NCBI GenBank assembly: GCA_900175165.2
Contig: FWWN02000322.1
Span: 1-64,000, forward strand
DNA length: 64,000 nt
DNA from: Rhizomucor pusillus
Taxonomy: Eukaryota; Mucoromycota; Mucoromycetes; Mucorales; Lichtheimiaceae
Direction: 5' to 3'
The translations under genes and the position numbers were made by a program. The notes beneath the pieces are model-generated. The model was not told the DNA's origin. It worked only from the letters and a program-made list of their open reading frames with translations, and ran no database searches. Position 1 is the first letter of the stretch. Each line of letters opens with the position of its first letter. Shown one piece after another: positions 44,498-56,919 of this stretch.

Positions 44498-45755
44498 ATG
44501 CAGAGTTTGACTCACGATGCTCAATTCGACAATGGCTGGGCAATGGTGACATTCTCGACAGCCATGTGCATTGCTGGAGGTGGTTACTGGACTTTGTGTC
44601 TGTCAAGAGGAGCGCACGACTGACTTACCTCTTAGCTGCCGTTGTTTTTATTGATAAGCTCCTGCCTCAGCATTCCAGCAGCAAACCTTTTCTTGAAAGG
44701 CCATCTTTTATCGCAGCGACTCTGGCTCTATCGTCGGGAGTCATGATATTTTCATCATTGTCAGCGCTTCTTCCTGCGTCTCTTCAAAGGATTGATCCCG
44801 ATTTTTTGGCCTATGCTTGCTTTTTCGGCGGAGTGGCCTTCACTCTTGTTATCACACGCATAGTACATTTCTTCGCACCCAAGGCGGTACACAGCTGCGG
44901 TGCAACGGACCACGATGATGATCATTTGCACACACCAACTACGCTCAAGACACCCAAAAATGATATACAGACACTAAAAGGTCCTGCTGACTCGCCCGGG
45001 GAACGCGAGCGGTTGCTACGATACCAGAATTGGGACCTCGAATACGGTGCCAGAAATGCGGCGGGCTACTTTGATGAGATGCATCACATGCATCCCAGGT
45101 CTGCTGGATCCACTTTGATATCTGAGGAGGCAGACGTTGAGGAAGATTATTTCAAGCTCGGCATCCAGACGGCAATCGCTATCTTTGTACACAAATTTCC
45201 AGGTACGTCACATCGTTTGTTGTTTCAAAAATAGAATAGCTCTGAACCGTACTTTAGAGGGGTTGATAATGTTCATGTCAAGTCAAGCGTCTACCCAGCT
45301 TGGCCTCAGTGTGTGCATCGCCATGTCGATACACAATTTCATAGAAGGATTCATGATTGCGTTGCCGCTGTACATAGCGACAAAGTCAAGAAGCAACGCC
45401 TTCTGGCTGGCGGCAGGGATGGGTGGCCTCTCACAACCGCTGGGCGCCGTGATTGGTTTGTTGATGATGAACCGTGTCAGCGAGCATAGCCAGGATACAT
45501 TGTTCGGTATAATCTTCGCTGGCGTCAGCGGAATGATGACTTTCATATCTGTACAGGTAAGTATGCATACATACGTACATCTCCTAACCGAAAAAGGTCC
45601 GTACATACAGTAGAGACTGATGAAAACCAATTTTCTTTTTTCCTTTGCAGAGCATGCTGCCTCAAGCATTCAAGGCAGACTCTCGGAAGGTGCCGATGTA
45701 TTTCTTCTTTGGCATCTTCCTAGTGGGACTCGCATCGTTGCTTAAATCATTATAA
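44498..45755 (+). CDS. ZIP-family zinc transporter (ZRT3/ZupT-like)
   Basis: Membrane divalent-metal transporter, 350 aa. Exons 44498-44579, 44636-45202, 45258-45556 and 45651-45755. The start MQSLTHDAQFDNGWAMVTFS is chosen because it alone joins in frame to AAVVFIDKLL, giving the first membrane helix. Eight hydrophobic segments are visible. Helices IV and V carry the metal-site motifs HKFPEG (split by intron 2) and HNFIEG. A cytosolic loop has a His-rich patch (DHDDDHLHT, MHHMHP). The HKFPEG/HNFIEG pair and overall look place it with vacuolar Zrt3 and bacterial ZupT rather than Zrt1. It probably releases stored zinc (inference). Confidence 0.9.
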
Positions 45756-46619
45756 CCATACTTGTTTGTTTCGTCTGCATGCACCTGCAGCCGGTCCATA
45801 TTCCTTTCTTCTACTGAGCGCGCGGCCAATCAGCCATGGTTACGCGGTTCATTTTCATATCCCATACATCCTCGGTACCCCGACCCTATCAGCACTGATA
45901 CCCGGAGTCGTCACATCCCCTCCAGCGGCTAACACACATACACACACACGCAAATACGCAGCGTGTAACCCGCTGGATACCCCAACCCCATCCTTCTTGT
46001 ATATAAAATTAGCCTTACCGGATTAAAACGTTGGTCATTTGTCCCCGTGGTAAACCCGGTAACTAGTCGCGGGACCACGCCAATGTGAGTTACCATTTGG
46101 CAGAAGAGAAACGGGTCGATATTCGAACTGTGCCATGTGACTAGCACTTAATGTGAAGCAGGGTGCTGTTGTTATAGGGAGTAAAGCTGTACTTGTCGAC
46201 TGCAGTTGCATTCAATGGCAGGAACTCGCTGAGCAGTCCTAGAGAGATGCTTGCTGCGAATTTAAGGTGCCACTTTGCATACCCAAATATATACAATTTC
46301 ACTTAAAAAGTAGCCTGTGGCGCTTTCTGCAATTCGTTCTGCGTCAGCTCCCTGCCTGTGCTCCCCCATGCTTCCTCCCCCCTTTTCTTTCCTTGTAAAG
46401 AGATTCTGTATTTAAAATACACCTTTTCAAACCTACTTTATTTCTTCTTCTTCCTCTTCCACGTACCTTTGTACATTAGCGAGTTTTACATTTTATTGCA
46501 TCTAATACTGTGCCGGCACACAATAACAACTAACTAAAACGTACTTCATTGCAACGAACGGACCATACTATACTTTGCAGCAAATCCATCCCCATTTCAC
46601 CACCTAATATCACACTAGC
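45756..46619. other. intergenic region
   Basis: No gene found. Plus-strand pyrimidine-rich tracts (46370-46460) precede the kinase gene and probably belong to its promoter or 5' leader. A short CACACAC run is at 45932-45949. Confidence 0.45.
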
Positions 46620-49600
46620 ATGCCATTCATGACGTATATCAATCGCCATACTACTACTACTACTACCACTACCACGACGACGAAACCCGCCAGCAAAGAC
46701 CTGTACAAACGGACACAAAATACTCGCAAACGACGAGAGATAGGCGATTATTATCTCGGAAAGACCATTGGTCGTGGAGCATCAGGTAAACATTTCACTT
46801 CTTTGCTCTATTTATTCATTTTTTCGACGGCCAAACGGAAATGCTCTCTCGATCCCATATATCCATATATTCATTGTCACCACCACACGTTCATTCCCTT
46901 TTTGTCCAAGTGCTGCTTTGCCTTTTTCCCTGAGTATTCCCGCCGTTTGAATGATGATATGTGCACATCTTGGTCGAGGGATGTGTAAGTTCTGTATATG
47001 GCCCACATGCACAACGTATATACGGTATGCGCACATTCTCTCCCCTCTCGATCTGGCTGGCTAAATTTTCCTTGTCTACGCCCATTCTCCCGCTTTTGGT
47101 GCAGATGTATCTCTATCCCCTCCTAGCATGCACAACCCTTAAGCCCCTCCTTACTGTCGTCGAAAGAACGAAGAAAAAAAAGTTAACAGCAAATGGGCTA
47201 ATCGATATCTATATTGCATTGTAGGCCGAGTCAAAGTAGGATACCATCTACACACAGGAGAGCGGGTGGCCATCAAGGTCATATCACGCAATCTGCTTGC
47301 CACTTCGTCATCCATGGCCAAATGTGTACAAAGAGAACTAGCGGTCCTGCAACTACTACATCATCCACACCTTGTCGATCTCCGCCAGGTTCTTCAGGAC
47401 TCTAGCAATGTCTATTTCGTCATGGAATATATGGAAGGAGGCGAGCTCTTCCAGGTTTTGTCCGAACGCGGAAGGCTCCCTGAGGAAGAGGCACGGTCTT
47501 TGTTTAGGCAGCTCACTGAAGCATTGAGCTGGTGCCACGCTCATCATATCTGGCAAGTCCTTTTTGTTTTTGTTTCTTTGTGTTGTTTGCGATTATTGAC
47601 AAAGCCTCTTGTAGCCATCGAGACCTGAAACCCGAGAATATCCTCCTGGATAAGGATCACAAGACTCTCAAGCTGGCCGATTTCGGCATGGCTACTGTCT
47701 ACCGGCCAGACTCAATGTTGCAAACCAGCTGTGGGTAAGTTTCCAAGACTCAGCAGCTCCTCCACACAATGCGAAAAGGGCGACTGACGAGATAAAACGT
47801 TCCTCTCCAAAAAAACCCTCAACTCAACAGGTCCCCCCATTATGCAAGCCCGGAGATAGTCAGGGTAAGAGAATTCATTCTCGACTACATGATTGTTTAC
47901 ACCCAGTCAGTTTCTTACTGACATACCTGCCTTTTTTAGGGCAAGCATTATCATGGTCCTGCCACTGACGTCTGGTCTTGTGGAGTTATATTGTATGCCA
48001 TGCTTGCTGGTCATTTGCCCTTTGACGACGATAACATTAGCCGCTTGTTGGTCAAGATCAAGTCCGGGCGGTACATCCCTCTGCCTTCCTATGTCTCTCC
48101 TGAGGCAAAAGATCTTGTCAAGAGTATGCTCGTTGTAGATCCGGCTAAACGCATAAATGTAAGTAGCATCTTGCTGTTGTTTTCTCTCTCTCTTTGTATT
48201 GCCTATCATGTGAAAGGGGGCCTGTGGAGGGGCGCGCGTGAGGATGTGATGTTTTTGAGCAAGATGTGCAGACGGCTGCATCTTAACCTTGCTATTATTA
48301 TCACGCGCGAGAGACAACTGACATGTATCTTTTTGCTACTGCAAACCTAGCTCGAGTCTGTTCTAGTCCATCCATGGCTCACTAATCGCTCGTTCCTCGG
48401 AACCGATTTACGCTTTCCGGACACTCTGTCGTTGTACGACAAACCCCGCGATCTGGTAGCCGATCTGAATCTGGAGCAACCTCTCATATCCAATGCATCT
48501 GACATTGATGGTCGGATCTGGGAGACACTCAAAATTCTCTGGCGGAACTGTACTCAGAATGAGCTGATCGCTGCCCTCACCAGCAACGAGTAAGTAGAGT
48601 AACACATGACAGTGTGCACTGTTATCTGCTGGATGATTCATGTGCTCATACCCTGCCTTATACTTAGGTCGAACATTCCAAAGATCACTTGTCGTCTGCT
48701 ACAACAACGTGCCTGGCGACAAGAACAAGAGCAGGCGAATAACAACAATATTCTAACCAAAAAGACTTCACAATCTTTCTCACCTTCAAGCGAAGAAAGC
48801 GGGTCTTCCGTCGCACCCATGACTCCACCCTTAACACCTTACCCGACTAACAATACCGGCACTTGCTGCAAACATCATCGTGGATATTCAAAAAGCAGCA
48901 TCTCGAATCTACCGCCGACCCCTTGCGATTCCACAATAGATACCATCTCATGTACGACTACCATGTACGAGTCACCCACACATCTCAAGAGTATCCCTGC
49001 GTTCGATTTTGACTATTCGTGGCACTCGGATATGACTAGAGAATTGAATGATTTGTTGAAAAAGCGACCATAGTAAGAGATCATTTTCATTGTGCAGCAT
49101 AGATGTACGAGTTATCTAACATCACGTCTTTAACAGCCTTATCGGCGATCACACAAACATTGATCCGTGCCCAGGAACGCAGACAAAATCACACCGCAGC
49201 GGCAGCATCGGCAGCAGCGACTCTAGCAGTAACGGCAGCACCCGATCATCACCCAACAGCCCGTTGTTGCTACTCAATCTCCACCAGCACAACAACAGCA
49301 ACAACAACAACTGGTCTCCCATATGCAAAAGCAGCAGTGCAATCAGTTTCACAGCAGATGGGCTGTCGAGCCCGGTAGCACCAGTTGTATCTGGTACGAC
49401 GCCCGTGCAAGGAGCTCTTATTCGTACAACACCACCACCATCACCTTTGCCACATGTGCAGTTGCTGCATCAACAGCAGGGCACCAGTGCTCTTCAGAGC
49501 TGCTTCGCAGCCGAGCAGCGACATGCAGCCGACAGGCAACCTTGCTCCTTTTCCTTGATATTCCGATGCTTGGGCGCTGCACGGTCATGGTACAAAGCCG

Positions 49601-50318
49601 TTACTGAAACAAAAACTGCATCCCGAGTATGTGTGATTCGGATCAGATTAACTGCATTCTTACGTTGATATTAACTATACGCCCCTTCTTTCTTCTCAAT
49701 TTAGATAAGGACATTCCATCGCAAGGCGAAACATGAATGTGAAGTGGCTGGAAAATTCCACCAAGTTCTTGAACAGGTAAGGGGGTATTGCATAGAAAAT
49801 GGAAGTTTTTTCATTTTAACGTCAATTCTCCAACGAATGTAGCATTTTAACGGCAAATTAAGCGGCCGTATATACCCTACCGGACAGATCGTCTGGAGTG
49901 TATCCATGGTTCTATCTCATGGTACGTCCAGAATAGGAAAAATGCATACTTGGGGGGTGGGTTCGGTGTTACTCATGAATGACATGTCATAGATGCATCA
50001 TTATCATCTTCATCATCTCCATCATTTTACAAACGTCATCAGCTACATTTCATCTGCCATATTACTCCATCTCATCATCCTACCGCAGCATCCAACGGAC
50101 AAGTGCAAGTGACCCTGGTCTTGAAACAAGGTATGTATGGATATATTCCTCACTTGCCCCCCAAATAAGAGAACAAGAATTGACAAAGTCTCCTTCTGCT
50201 AGGTGATTCCGCTTACATTGACGAAGCCGTTAAACAAATCTTACATGTCTGGGACACTCTTGAAGCCGATGCGATGGAGATCTCCAAAGCCAATGGATGG
50301 CTTCCACTAGGCAAATAA
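46620..50318 (+). CDS. Gin4/Hsl1/Nim1-type Ser/Thr protein kinase
   Basis: AMPK-related kinase for septin and cell-cycle control, 801 aa. Twelve exons: 46620-46785, 47225-47552, 47615-47734, 47831-47864, 47940-48158, 48351-48589, 48668-49072, 49137-49626, 49705-49776, 49843-49921, 49993-50130, 50203-50318. A Thr-rich N-terminus precedes the kinase domain (about 40-305): [70 protein letters not shown]. Then come a UBA-like helical part, Ser/Pro and Asn-rich linkers, and a C-terminal KA1-like domain (about 640-801). Intron 2 uses a GC donor (ATCTG/GCAAGT), required to rebuild CHRDLKPEN. Intron 1 is unusually long (439 nt). BRSK/SAD kinases are the closest animal group. Confidence 0.92.
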
Positions 50319-50453
50319 ATTTACATACATTCATAATAAAATTGCAGAGTCACATAGCGCAACGTTGAGAAGCTGTTACTCTTTTCCAATTTTTTTTGTT
50401 TTATTTAAAATTGTTTTGAAATGGACCCGCTTGGAAGTGCTTGTTGGATAAAC

Positions 50454-51982
50454 CTATAAAGCTAGCAATGTAAACGACAATGCAAACGCCGAGAAGGAGA
50501 GCGCAAGCACATTAAAGGAGAACGGCAAAGATGCTGTTGAGGCCTGCTTGCGATGGAAAGTATCCAGGTCTTCGTTTCCAAATATAGCCCAGGGCAACGT
50601 CAGCCTTGAAATGTTGTATTCGTGCGCGTACTTTGTCGAGAGATGCTTGCTCACTGTCAAATACATGTCATCTTGATACACGACGTAGGCAGATTCGAGC
50701 AGCTCGATTAGATGATAACTGTCTCCAAAACCTCCCGTGTTGTTAAACGTCCAGGCCGACTCGTTGATAGCCGCTGGCAGCAAAAAATCAAGCGCTCGTC
50801 GGATGCTTTTACCATCCACAGTCTCGTAGTTAAACAAGTCGAGCCCGAATCTCTGCGCCATCTGTCCCAATTGAAACAGCCCACGCAGGTTGAAAATCGA
50901 GTAGAACCACGATAGTGGCCGAGCGGTTTCCAAATACTGCTCGCCGGAAGGAAGGATCTGCTGAGCAACCCTCGTCGCTGTGGCATTCATGATAACCCGC
51001 TTGGCCATCTCAGTCTGGTTCAAGAATAGATAGATCGATGCTTGCTGAATGTCATAGTAAGTGCCGTGGTTGTTTTGCGACATGGATTCGTACATGCCGT
51101 TCGGACTGTGCGTAAGCCAGTCGAGATACAACGTAAACCAGTGTCGTATGTATCTTGTCAGTGTCGAGTTCCATACGTCGCTCTGCTGCAATATCGAAAT
51201 TGAATCCAAGAGGTCATATACAGCGTGGAAATCGATGATGCCTTTGGAGCGGCCGGTGTTGTAGCCACGGATAAGTGAAGCATACTGCATATGCGGGTTC
51301 ATGCGGGTCTCGGGGTCAATAAACCAATGATTGATACGCTCGATGGCCTTGTCAGCGTACGTCTGATTGTCAAAGTAATGGTATGCGAGTGCCAGAAACT
51401 TGACTTGCTTGACCTATTTTTTGCTTTCTTCAATGAATATATCGTTTTGCTAAAAATATTTTCTATAGACTTAACAAATGCGTGAAGCATTGCATAGTCT
51501 GCCACTTCTTTGCTTTCAGGATTGACGTGACCGTCCTTTCTGATATAAGGCAAGCCATTTGGACTTGAATCGTTTGGCCAAAAGTAACGCGCGAGGGACA
51601 TGTAGTCATGCTTGTCGTTTCCCGGAACATCGACCTGTTTGTTAACGACTGTCAACCTCGTCGTATTTGCCACGTAGCGATCCGCCTTCTTTTTCAAGAA
51701 CCAAAGCGCATGTTGCAAGCCGCGATCATAGTCATAGATGTGCTTTTTGTTTTCCTGGATGATATCCGGATCGATGAGAATGAACGGAAAACTCGCGTCG
51801 GATACATTGCTGGGTGGTTCTTGCGCTTTGGGTGTTCTGTAGGCCCATCCAGATATAGCGTTATCCTGCGACGGGTCATCGTCGTCGCCACCATTCTCTT
51901 GAGCTTTTACTGATACCTTGACCATCCAGCCAGTCAGCAGCAACAATGGTAACAAACGCGCAAGTTTGTGTTTGATCGCCAT
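50454..51982 (-). CDS. secreted alginate-lyase-domain protein, GPI-type
   Basis: Extracellular polysaccharide lyase family protein, 488 aa. Exons 51982-51476 and 51413-50454. It has a signal peptide (MAIKHKLARLLPLLLLTGWM), then the alginate lyase fold: FPFILIDPDIIQENK, ALWFLKKKADRY, IER INHWFIDPETRMNPHMQYA, and QNNHGTYYDIQQASIYLFL with the conserved NNHG/Y motif of this lyase family. Many N-x-S/T sites are present. The C-terminus is hydrophobic (PFSFNVLALSFSAFALSFTL) after a polar spacer, as in GPI anchor signals. The substrate is unknown; fungal members probably act on uronic-acid polymers of wall or matrix. The intron donor GTTAAG is weak, but joining there restores the family alignment. 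Confidence 0.85.
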
Positions 51983-52152
51983 TACAGAAGCTAGAAAAAG
52001 AGTTAACAACAAACAGACCTGTACATCCTACTTCCCTAAGCCCAGTCATATATTCAATCACGTTTGTTGAAAAGTCTGTGTGATCCAAAGCAAGAAAAAA
52101 AATATTCACCGAGCATGGATAGTAAAACATATGTGCATAAAGGTGATGAAGA

Positions 52153-55055
52153 CTATTTACAGGGCATACTAGCTAAATACTAAAAATATATAAAAAGGCA
52201 GGAAAAAGGAATATAAGGTTAATGGGGAACATAAAGCTGCGTAATAAGATGTACTTACAATGCATATACTTTGGTCATCGCCGTGTACTTTAAGCTGGTT
52301 CTCCAAGAATCGTCGGCCGCGGCGTTCGCTGAGAGACAAGCCGTCTTGGTTGCTTGTGTCGGCGGTTTCAGAGGACGAGGATCGGCGTCTTCTGTTGTCT
52401 ATCGATGGCGGTGGTGATCCAAGCAAATATCCACCGCCCTCGTCACTGCTATCGTTGCCATCTTCCGATTCCTCATCTGTTCCGCTTACACTTTCGGGAT
52501 GTTCAGGAACTAACGGTGGATGCTCGCTTTCGTCGATTCTCCTCAAGTAACTCATGATCCGCTTTACACTCCATTTCCTCGAGACTTGGCGGCCAGATGC
52601 AGACGAGTTGGTTGTATCAGAGTCGGCGTTGGATATCCTTCGTGATCCAGGGAAGGAACTGAATTCACAGAGTGGTTGCCCTTTGTGTAGATACAGTTGA
52701 TAGTAAATAAATGATTTAAGTGCAATGTCTGTATAAATGGATTGCACGGATGCAGCGTAAGCTTCGTCCGTCTGTAAAATCGTCAACGTCATTAAAGGAG
52801 ACTAGTAAACGCAATACATCGAGAAGCTTACCAACGAGACAGATAGACTTTGCTGTATCTGACCAACCCACGTTCCTTCTAGGTAGAGTGGGCTAAGTAG
52901 CAAACTGCAGCTAGTCGCTGTAAGTTTTATGCAGCAGATATCGAGCTTGTATATGCTTGCATCAAGGTTGCTCTCCAGCGTTCCGAGTAACTTTGTTGTT
53001 GCTAAATTTTCCTCCGTCACCTTTTCTTGAAACCAAGATTTAATATCAGCTTGATATGTAACAATGTTGTTAGTTCTGGCTGGTACAAAAAGGGATAAAG
53101 CTTCAACTGTTTCCTGTACAGATCTAAGTAGAGTCAGAGCGGGTACAATTCTCCAGATGCCTTCTTCTGTATACCTTTGCATATCTGCTTCTCCGAGGAT
53201 TATCACAGGCCTGCCCGTCAGTAAAGAATAAACAATATGTACAAATGCTTGGTCAAGCGTCTTGAGGATATTTATATGGTATCGAGATGGCTTCTGCTGA
53301 GCATGATGGGTATACGATGACCATGGATGCCCTGTCCCCGTAAATCGTTTCGAAATAAAGGAGACGCTGTTACCCGCGGCTGTGTCGGCATGCATGATAT
53401 TCCTGGCGTCATAGTTCATCAGAATATCTCGAGGTTGCGGATTCTCCATATTAGCAATGAATTCCTCTCCAATGAACACATTGGATGACAGCGGTTCGAT
53501 TAGAGCGCACTCATCGTCCATGAGTTCCAAAACTTCGTTGTTTACTCCAAATTCGATTGTCATTCTGCCTAGGCGTTGCATGGCCTCGGTAAATAAATTA
53601 TCCTTGACTGCTTTGGAGATTGTTACTTTGGACAATAGATCTTCAGTTTGTTTGGGTTCGATGGTGGAAACGAGAGGTATGGCGGAGTGCGTTTCATCAA
53701 CTGCATCCCCCTTGCGTGAATTTCGGCAAAGCTGTGCTACCGATCGCAAACGCCGTTCAAAATGTGCAACTGGATGTTCTATGTCCACAAAACTTGGCTG
53801 CAAGAACGGAAAAAAGATTGAATCAAGATAAAGCACTATCGGAGATGAGAGGAATTTTCCATTTTTTCATACTACCTTGTATGATGATTCTGGTTCTGCT
53901 ACGTTGTTGTCTGATTGCTTGCTCGCGTGACCTTCTTGTTGAGCAAATATTGCCAATGGGGGTGAAGGTAAGCTTGTGGTTACTGCAGAGGATGTGATGC
54001 TGTCATTCTTTGTTGTCTCCTGCGAAAGCTGGGTGCTAGATGATTCCGGTGTGTTTGGCCGATTTGTTTGGAGCTGGTAACTAGAAGATAAATGCTCACA
54101 CTGCTGCTGCTGCTGTTGTTGTTGTTGTCGCAGTTGCTGAGACTCTCCGCTATCATTCAACTGAGAGATATAGCCTTCAACGACATCAATCATGAGTCTC
54201 GTGGCCGTTGCTGACTGCCGTACAGCCTCAAGTGATTGAGGCTTATTTTTCTTATTGGATTGCAGAATTGCCTCTGTATGTTCCAGGTCGAGTAGGCGGT
54301 ATTTTAGATCCAGCGAGAAATTAACGTAGTTGCCACTTTTCAGCAATCGTGCAACCTGAGTACAAGCCCAAAAGTTATCGTCTGAACTGAATAATCCGTT
54401 CTCCCCGCAGTCTAGGCGATGCCTCACCTCGTTTAACCTTTCCATAAACTGATCAAACCTAGCGACGATTTTTTCGGAATCGGACGTGATGTACGACAGC
54501 GCGACTGGATGCACGTAGCCTCGGGCGTTTACATCGAACAAGGTCAAATGGTGCGTCTGGTGGAAGAGGAAACAGCTTTTAGTGTGCATGCTTCCTTAGC
54601 GCATCCAATCCAGCTTACAAAAGCATAAACCTGACTATCAGCATCGCTAGAGTACACTTGAGTGTCATCCGGAATGGTAAAAACGCATTGGTCTTCCTGA
54701 GAGGCGTTTCGTTCTTTTTGGGCTACCACGTCAAATTGTCTAGAATTCCATGCATGAAGGCGGTCGTAAAATAATGAGAAACATCACCACCACCACAGAA
54801 TAATTACTCAAAGTTTGATGTTGTCTGGTCAACAGAGACGATACGCAGAACCAGCGTATTAAAGTCGAATTCGTCAAGGCCAAACTCCTTCAAGGCTTCC
54901 GACTTTTCCTTAAAGTCGACGTAAATATCGTCCGCTACAACTGCAAGCGGCAACGGGCCTTCCAGTTCAGAAAATTCGCTGATAAGCACGAAGTCCCTTC
55001 GTTGTCGAGTAGGTACATTGTCGGTGAGCGATTGCACACCACGAGCGTGGCTCAT
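52153..55055 (-). CDS. SMCR8/folliculin-family DENN protein
   Basis: Predicted GTPase regulator of the FLCN/SMCR8 DENN family, 851 aa. Exons 55055-54808, 54739-54619, 54556-53876, 53797-52832, 52771-52259 and 52179-52153. The N-terminal longin part has the family opening DFVLISEFSELEGPLPLAVV, then YSSDADSQVYAFTHHLTLFD followed by VNARGYVHPVALSYIT, very like animal SMCR8. A Gln/Ser-rich linker follows (about 280-350), then the DENN region: TLDQAFVHIVYSLLTGRPVI and ILGEADMQRYTEEGIWRIVP. The tail is acidic. In animals SMCR8 works with C9orf72 in autophagy and lysosome control. The last coding exon is only 27 nt, called from good splice sites. Confidence 0.85.
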
Positions 55056-55843
55056 GAAGGCAGGGGAATCAAGGAGTGGAGAGAAAGAAGGAAGGAAGGA
55101 AGGAAGGAAAGAGCCATGCAGGCCTGGAAGGCGTAATTTAGCCGACTCACGTGAGCAGCTTCATAGCACTTCAGACCTATTTCAGTGCGCTGGGGCCATG
55201 CTGTTTGTGTACCCTTGGTGCCAAATGCAGACCTTTTTGCTGACGACGAAGCAATTACGATACCCATCAGAGTGAGTCGAAGAAAAGGTTCATGTAATAT
55301 GTAAAGCATAACGTGAGCTTGTAGTGATCACCGCATTAACTGTTTCATTGAAGACCCTGACTGGTACCAGAAACCTATCCCACAACCTTGCTATTAATCG
55401 CACGTCGGATATCTTATCGATGAAATTGATCCTTCCTTTCTTCCGCCATCGTAGAATGGGATCCAGTATTGAAATCACGCAAGACCTGTTTCCATATTAC
55501 TTTTATTTGTATACCCTTTGCTCAGTTGGCTGCTCATCATGGTTGGATAACAGCGATGCGTAATTCACATTCAAAAGAAGGAGGATAACTGTTCACTGCT
55601 TGCCATTATGGATTTTTATAACATTCATATTGGATAAAGCCTTCAATGAACCATTGAAAAGAGTCTCCACAATTAAGATATGACGTTCCTTGAGATATAG
55701 GTTCAAACAGTATCTTTAAAAGCAATGTATTAGAATTCGCCTCTCACTCATGAAGAAATTATGCAGAATAGAAATTGGGAATTTGAAAGGTGGTCCCTGG
55801 CCCGCAACTCCAGCCACAGTCCCTCATACATAACTTTAACGCA
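55056..55843. other. intergenic, divergent promoters
   Basis: About 790 bp between the SMCR8-like gene (minus) and ATP23 (plus). It contains a GGAA simple repeat at 55088-55110. No gene recognised. Confidence 0.5.
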
Positions 55844-56677
55844 ATGACAGACAGTGCAGGCACAACGAGCCATGAAGCAGAAACATCGCCCTCCCTTAAA
55901 GATATGCGCAAGTTTGAACGATGGCGCAAGTCTTTACAGTATATCACTGGACTGGGAATGACAGAAGAAGAGAGACAAACCTTCCGCAAACAACTCGATG
56001 CTGAAATTGAACAAGTCGAATGCAAAAACTGCGAACTGTGGAGAGACAGCTTAATGAAGAACAGTTAGTACCGAAACCTTTATATACATATGTTGTGACT
56101 GAATGGAGACTGAGACGTTGTTGTTGGACACAGGTCCGTCTGTCAGGTTTATGATTGACAACCTTCGCAAAGTGGGTCGAGAAATGACAAAGGACGACTT
56201 TCTATGCGCACCGTGCGACAGCAGGTCAGGAGGGTTTTCGCCAGAAGCAGGCATCTTGCTATGTGCCAACAGAACCAATACACGGCAAATCCAGGAACAT
56301 ACAATGGTTCATGAGATGATACATATGTACGACCACTACAAATTCAAAGTTGACTGGTTCAACCTGCGGCATCATGCTTGCAGCGAGGTGAGCTAGCTTA
56401 TTAAATTCACAGCATATATATCGAGTAATTTATTTATCATCTACAATGTCAATAGGTGCGCGCAGCAAGTCTGAGTGGCGATTGCAACTGGTCAAGAGAA
56501 GTTAGACGAGGATTTTTCACGTTCACAAAGCAGCACCAGGCGTGCGTGAAGCGAAGAGCTGTGTTATCGGTTATGGAAAACCCATCATGTTCATCGAAAG
56601 AAGAGGCAGAGCGAGCAGTCTCGAGTGTATTCGACAGTTGCTTTGCTGACACTCGGCCGTTCGACGAAATATACTAG
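55844..56677 (+). CDS. ATP23: mitochondrial inner membrane metalloprotease Atp23
   Basis: Intermembrane-space protease and chaperone that processes Atp6 and assembles the F0 ATP synthase sector. Exons 55844-56063, 56134-56387 and 56456-56677 give 231 aa. The zinc protease site HEMIH lies at residues 133-137 with the downstream acidic residue in MYDHYKF. Twin cysteine motifs fit oxidative folding in the intermembrane space (CKNC, CAPC, CDWNW-like [20 protein letters not shown]). The C-terminal RRAVLSV and [12 protein letters not shown] block is typical. Length is close to yeast Atp23 (227 aa). Confidence 0.93.
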
Positions 56678-56919
56678 AAAAGAAGCTAAAAATAAACTTA
56701 AACTACAATGCATGCGGCAAATGTGCCAAGCATTCAGCGGGGACTTCTGAGATATGGGTCGGATGGATGGGCCGTCTCACGCTGACGGATAAATGGGACA
56801 CATACCATTTTATCTGCAGATAATTTAAAGGGCAAACTCCTTCTTTGCTGAGTACACTTGGTCTTTTTCTACTCGTCTTCCTCTTCTCCTTATTCTTTTC
56901 CTGTGTTTACACGTCCATT

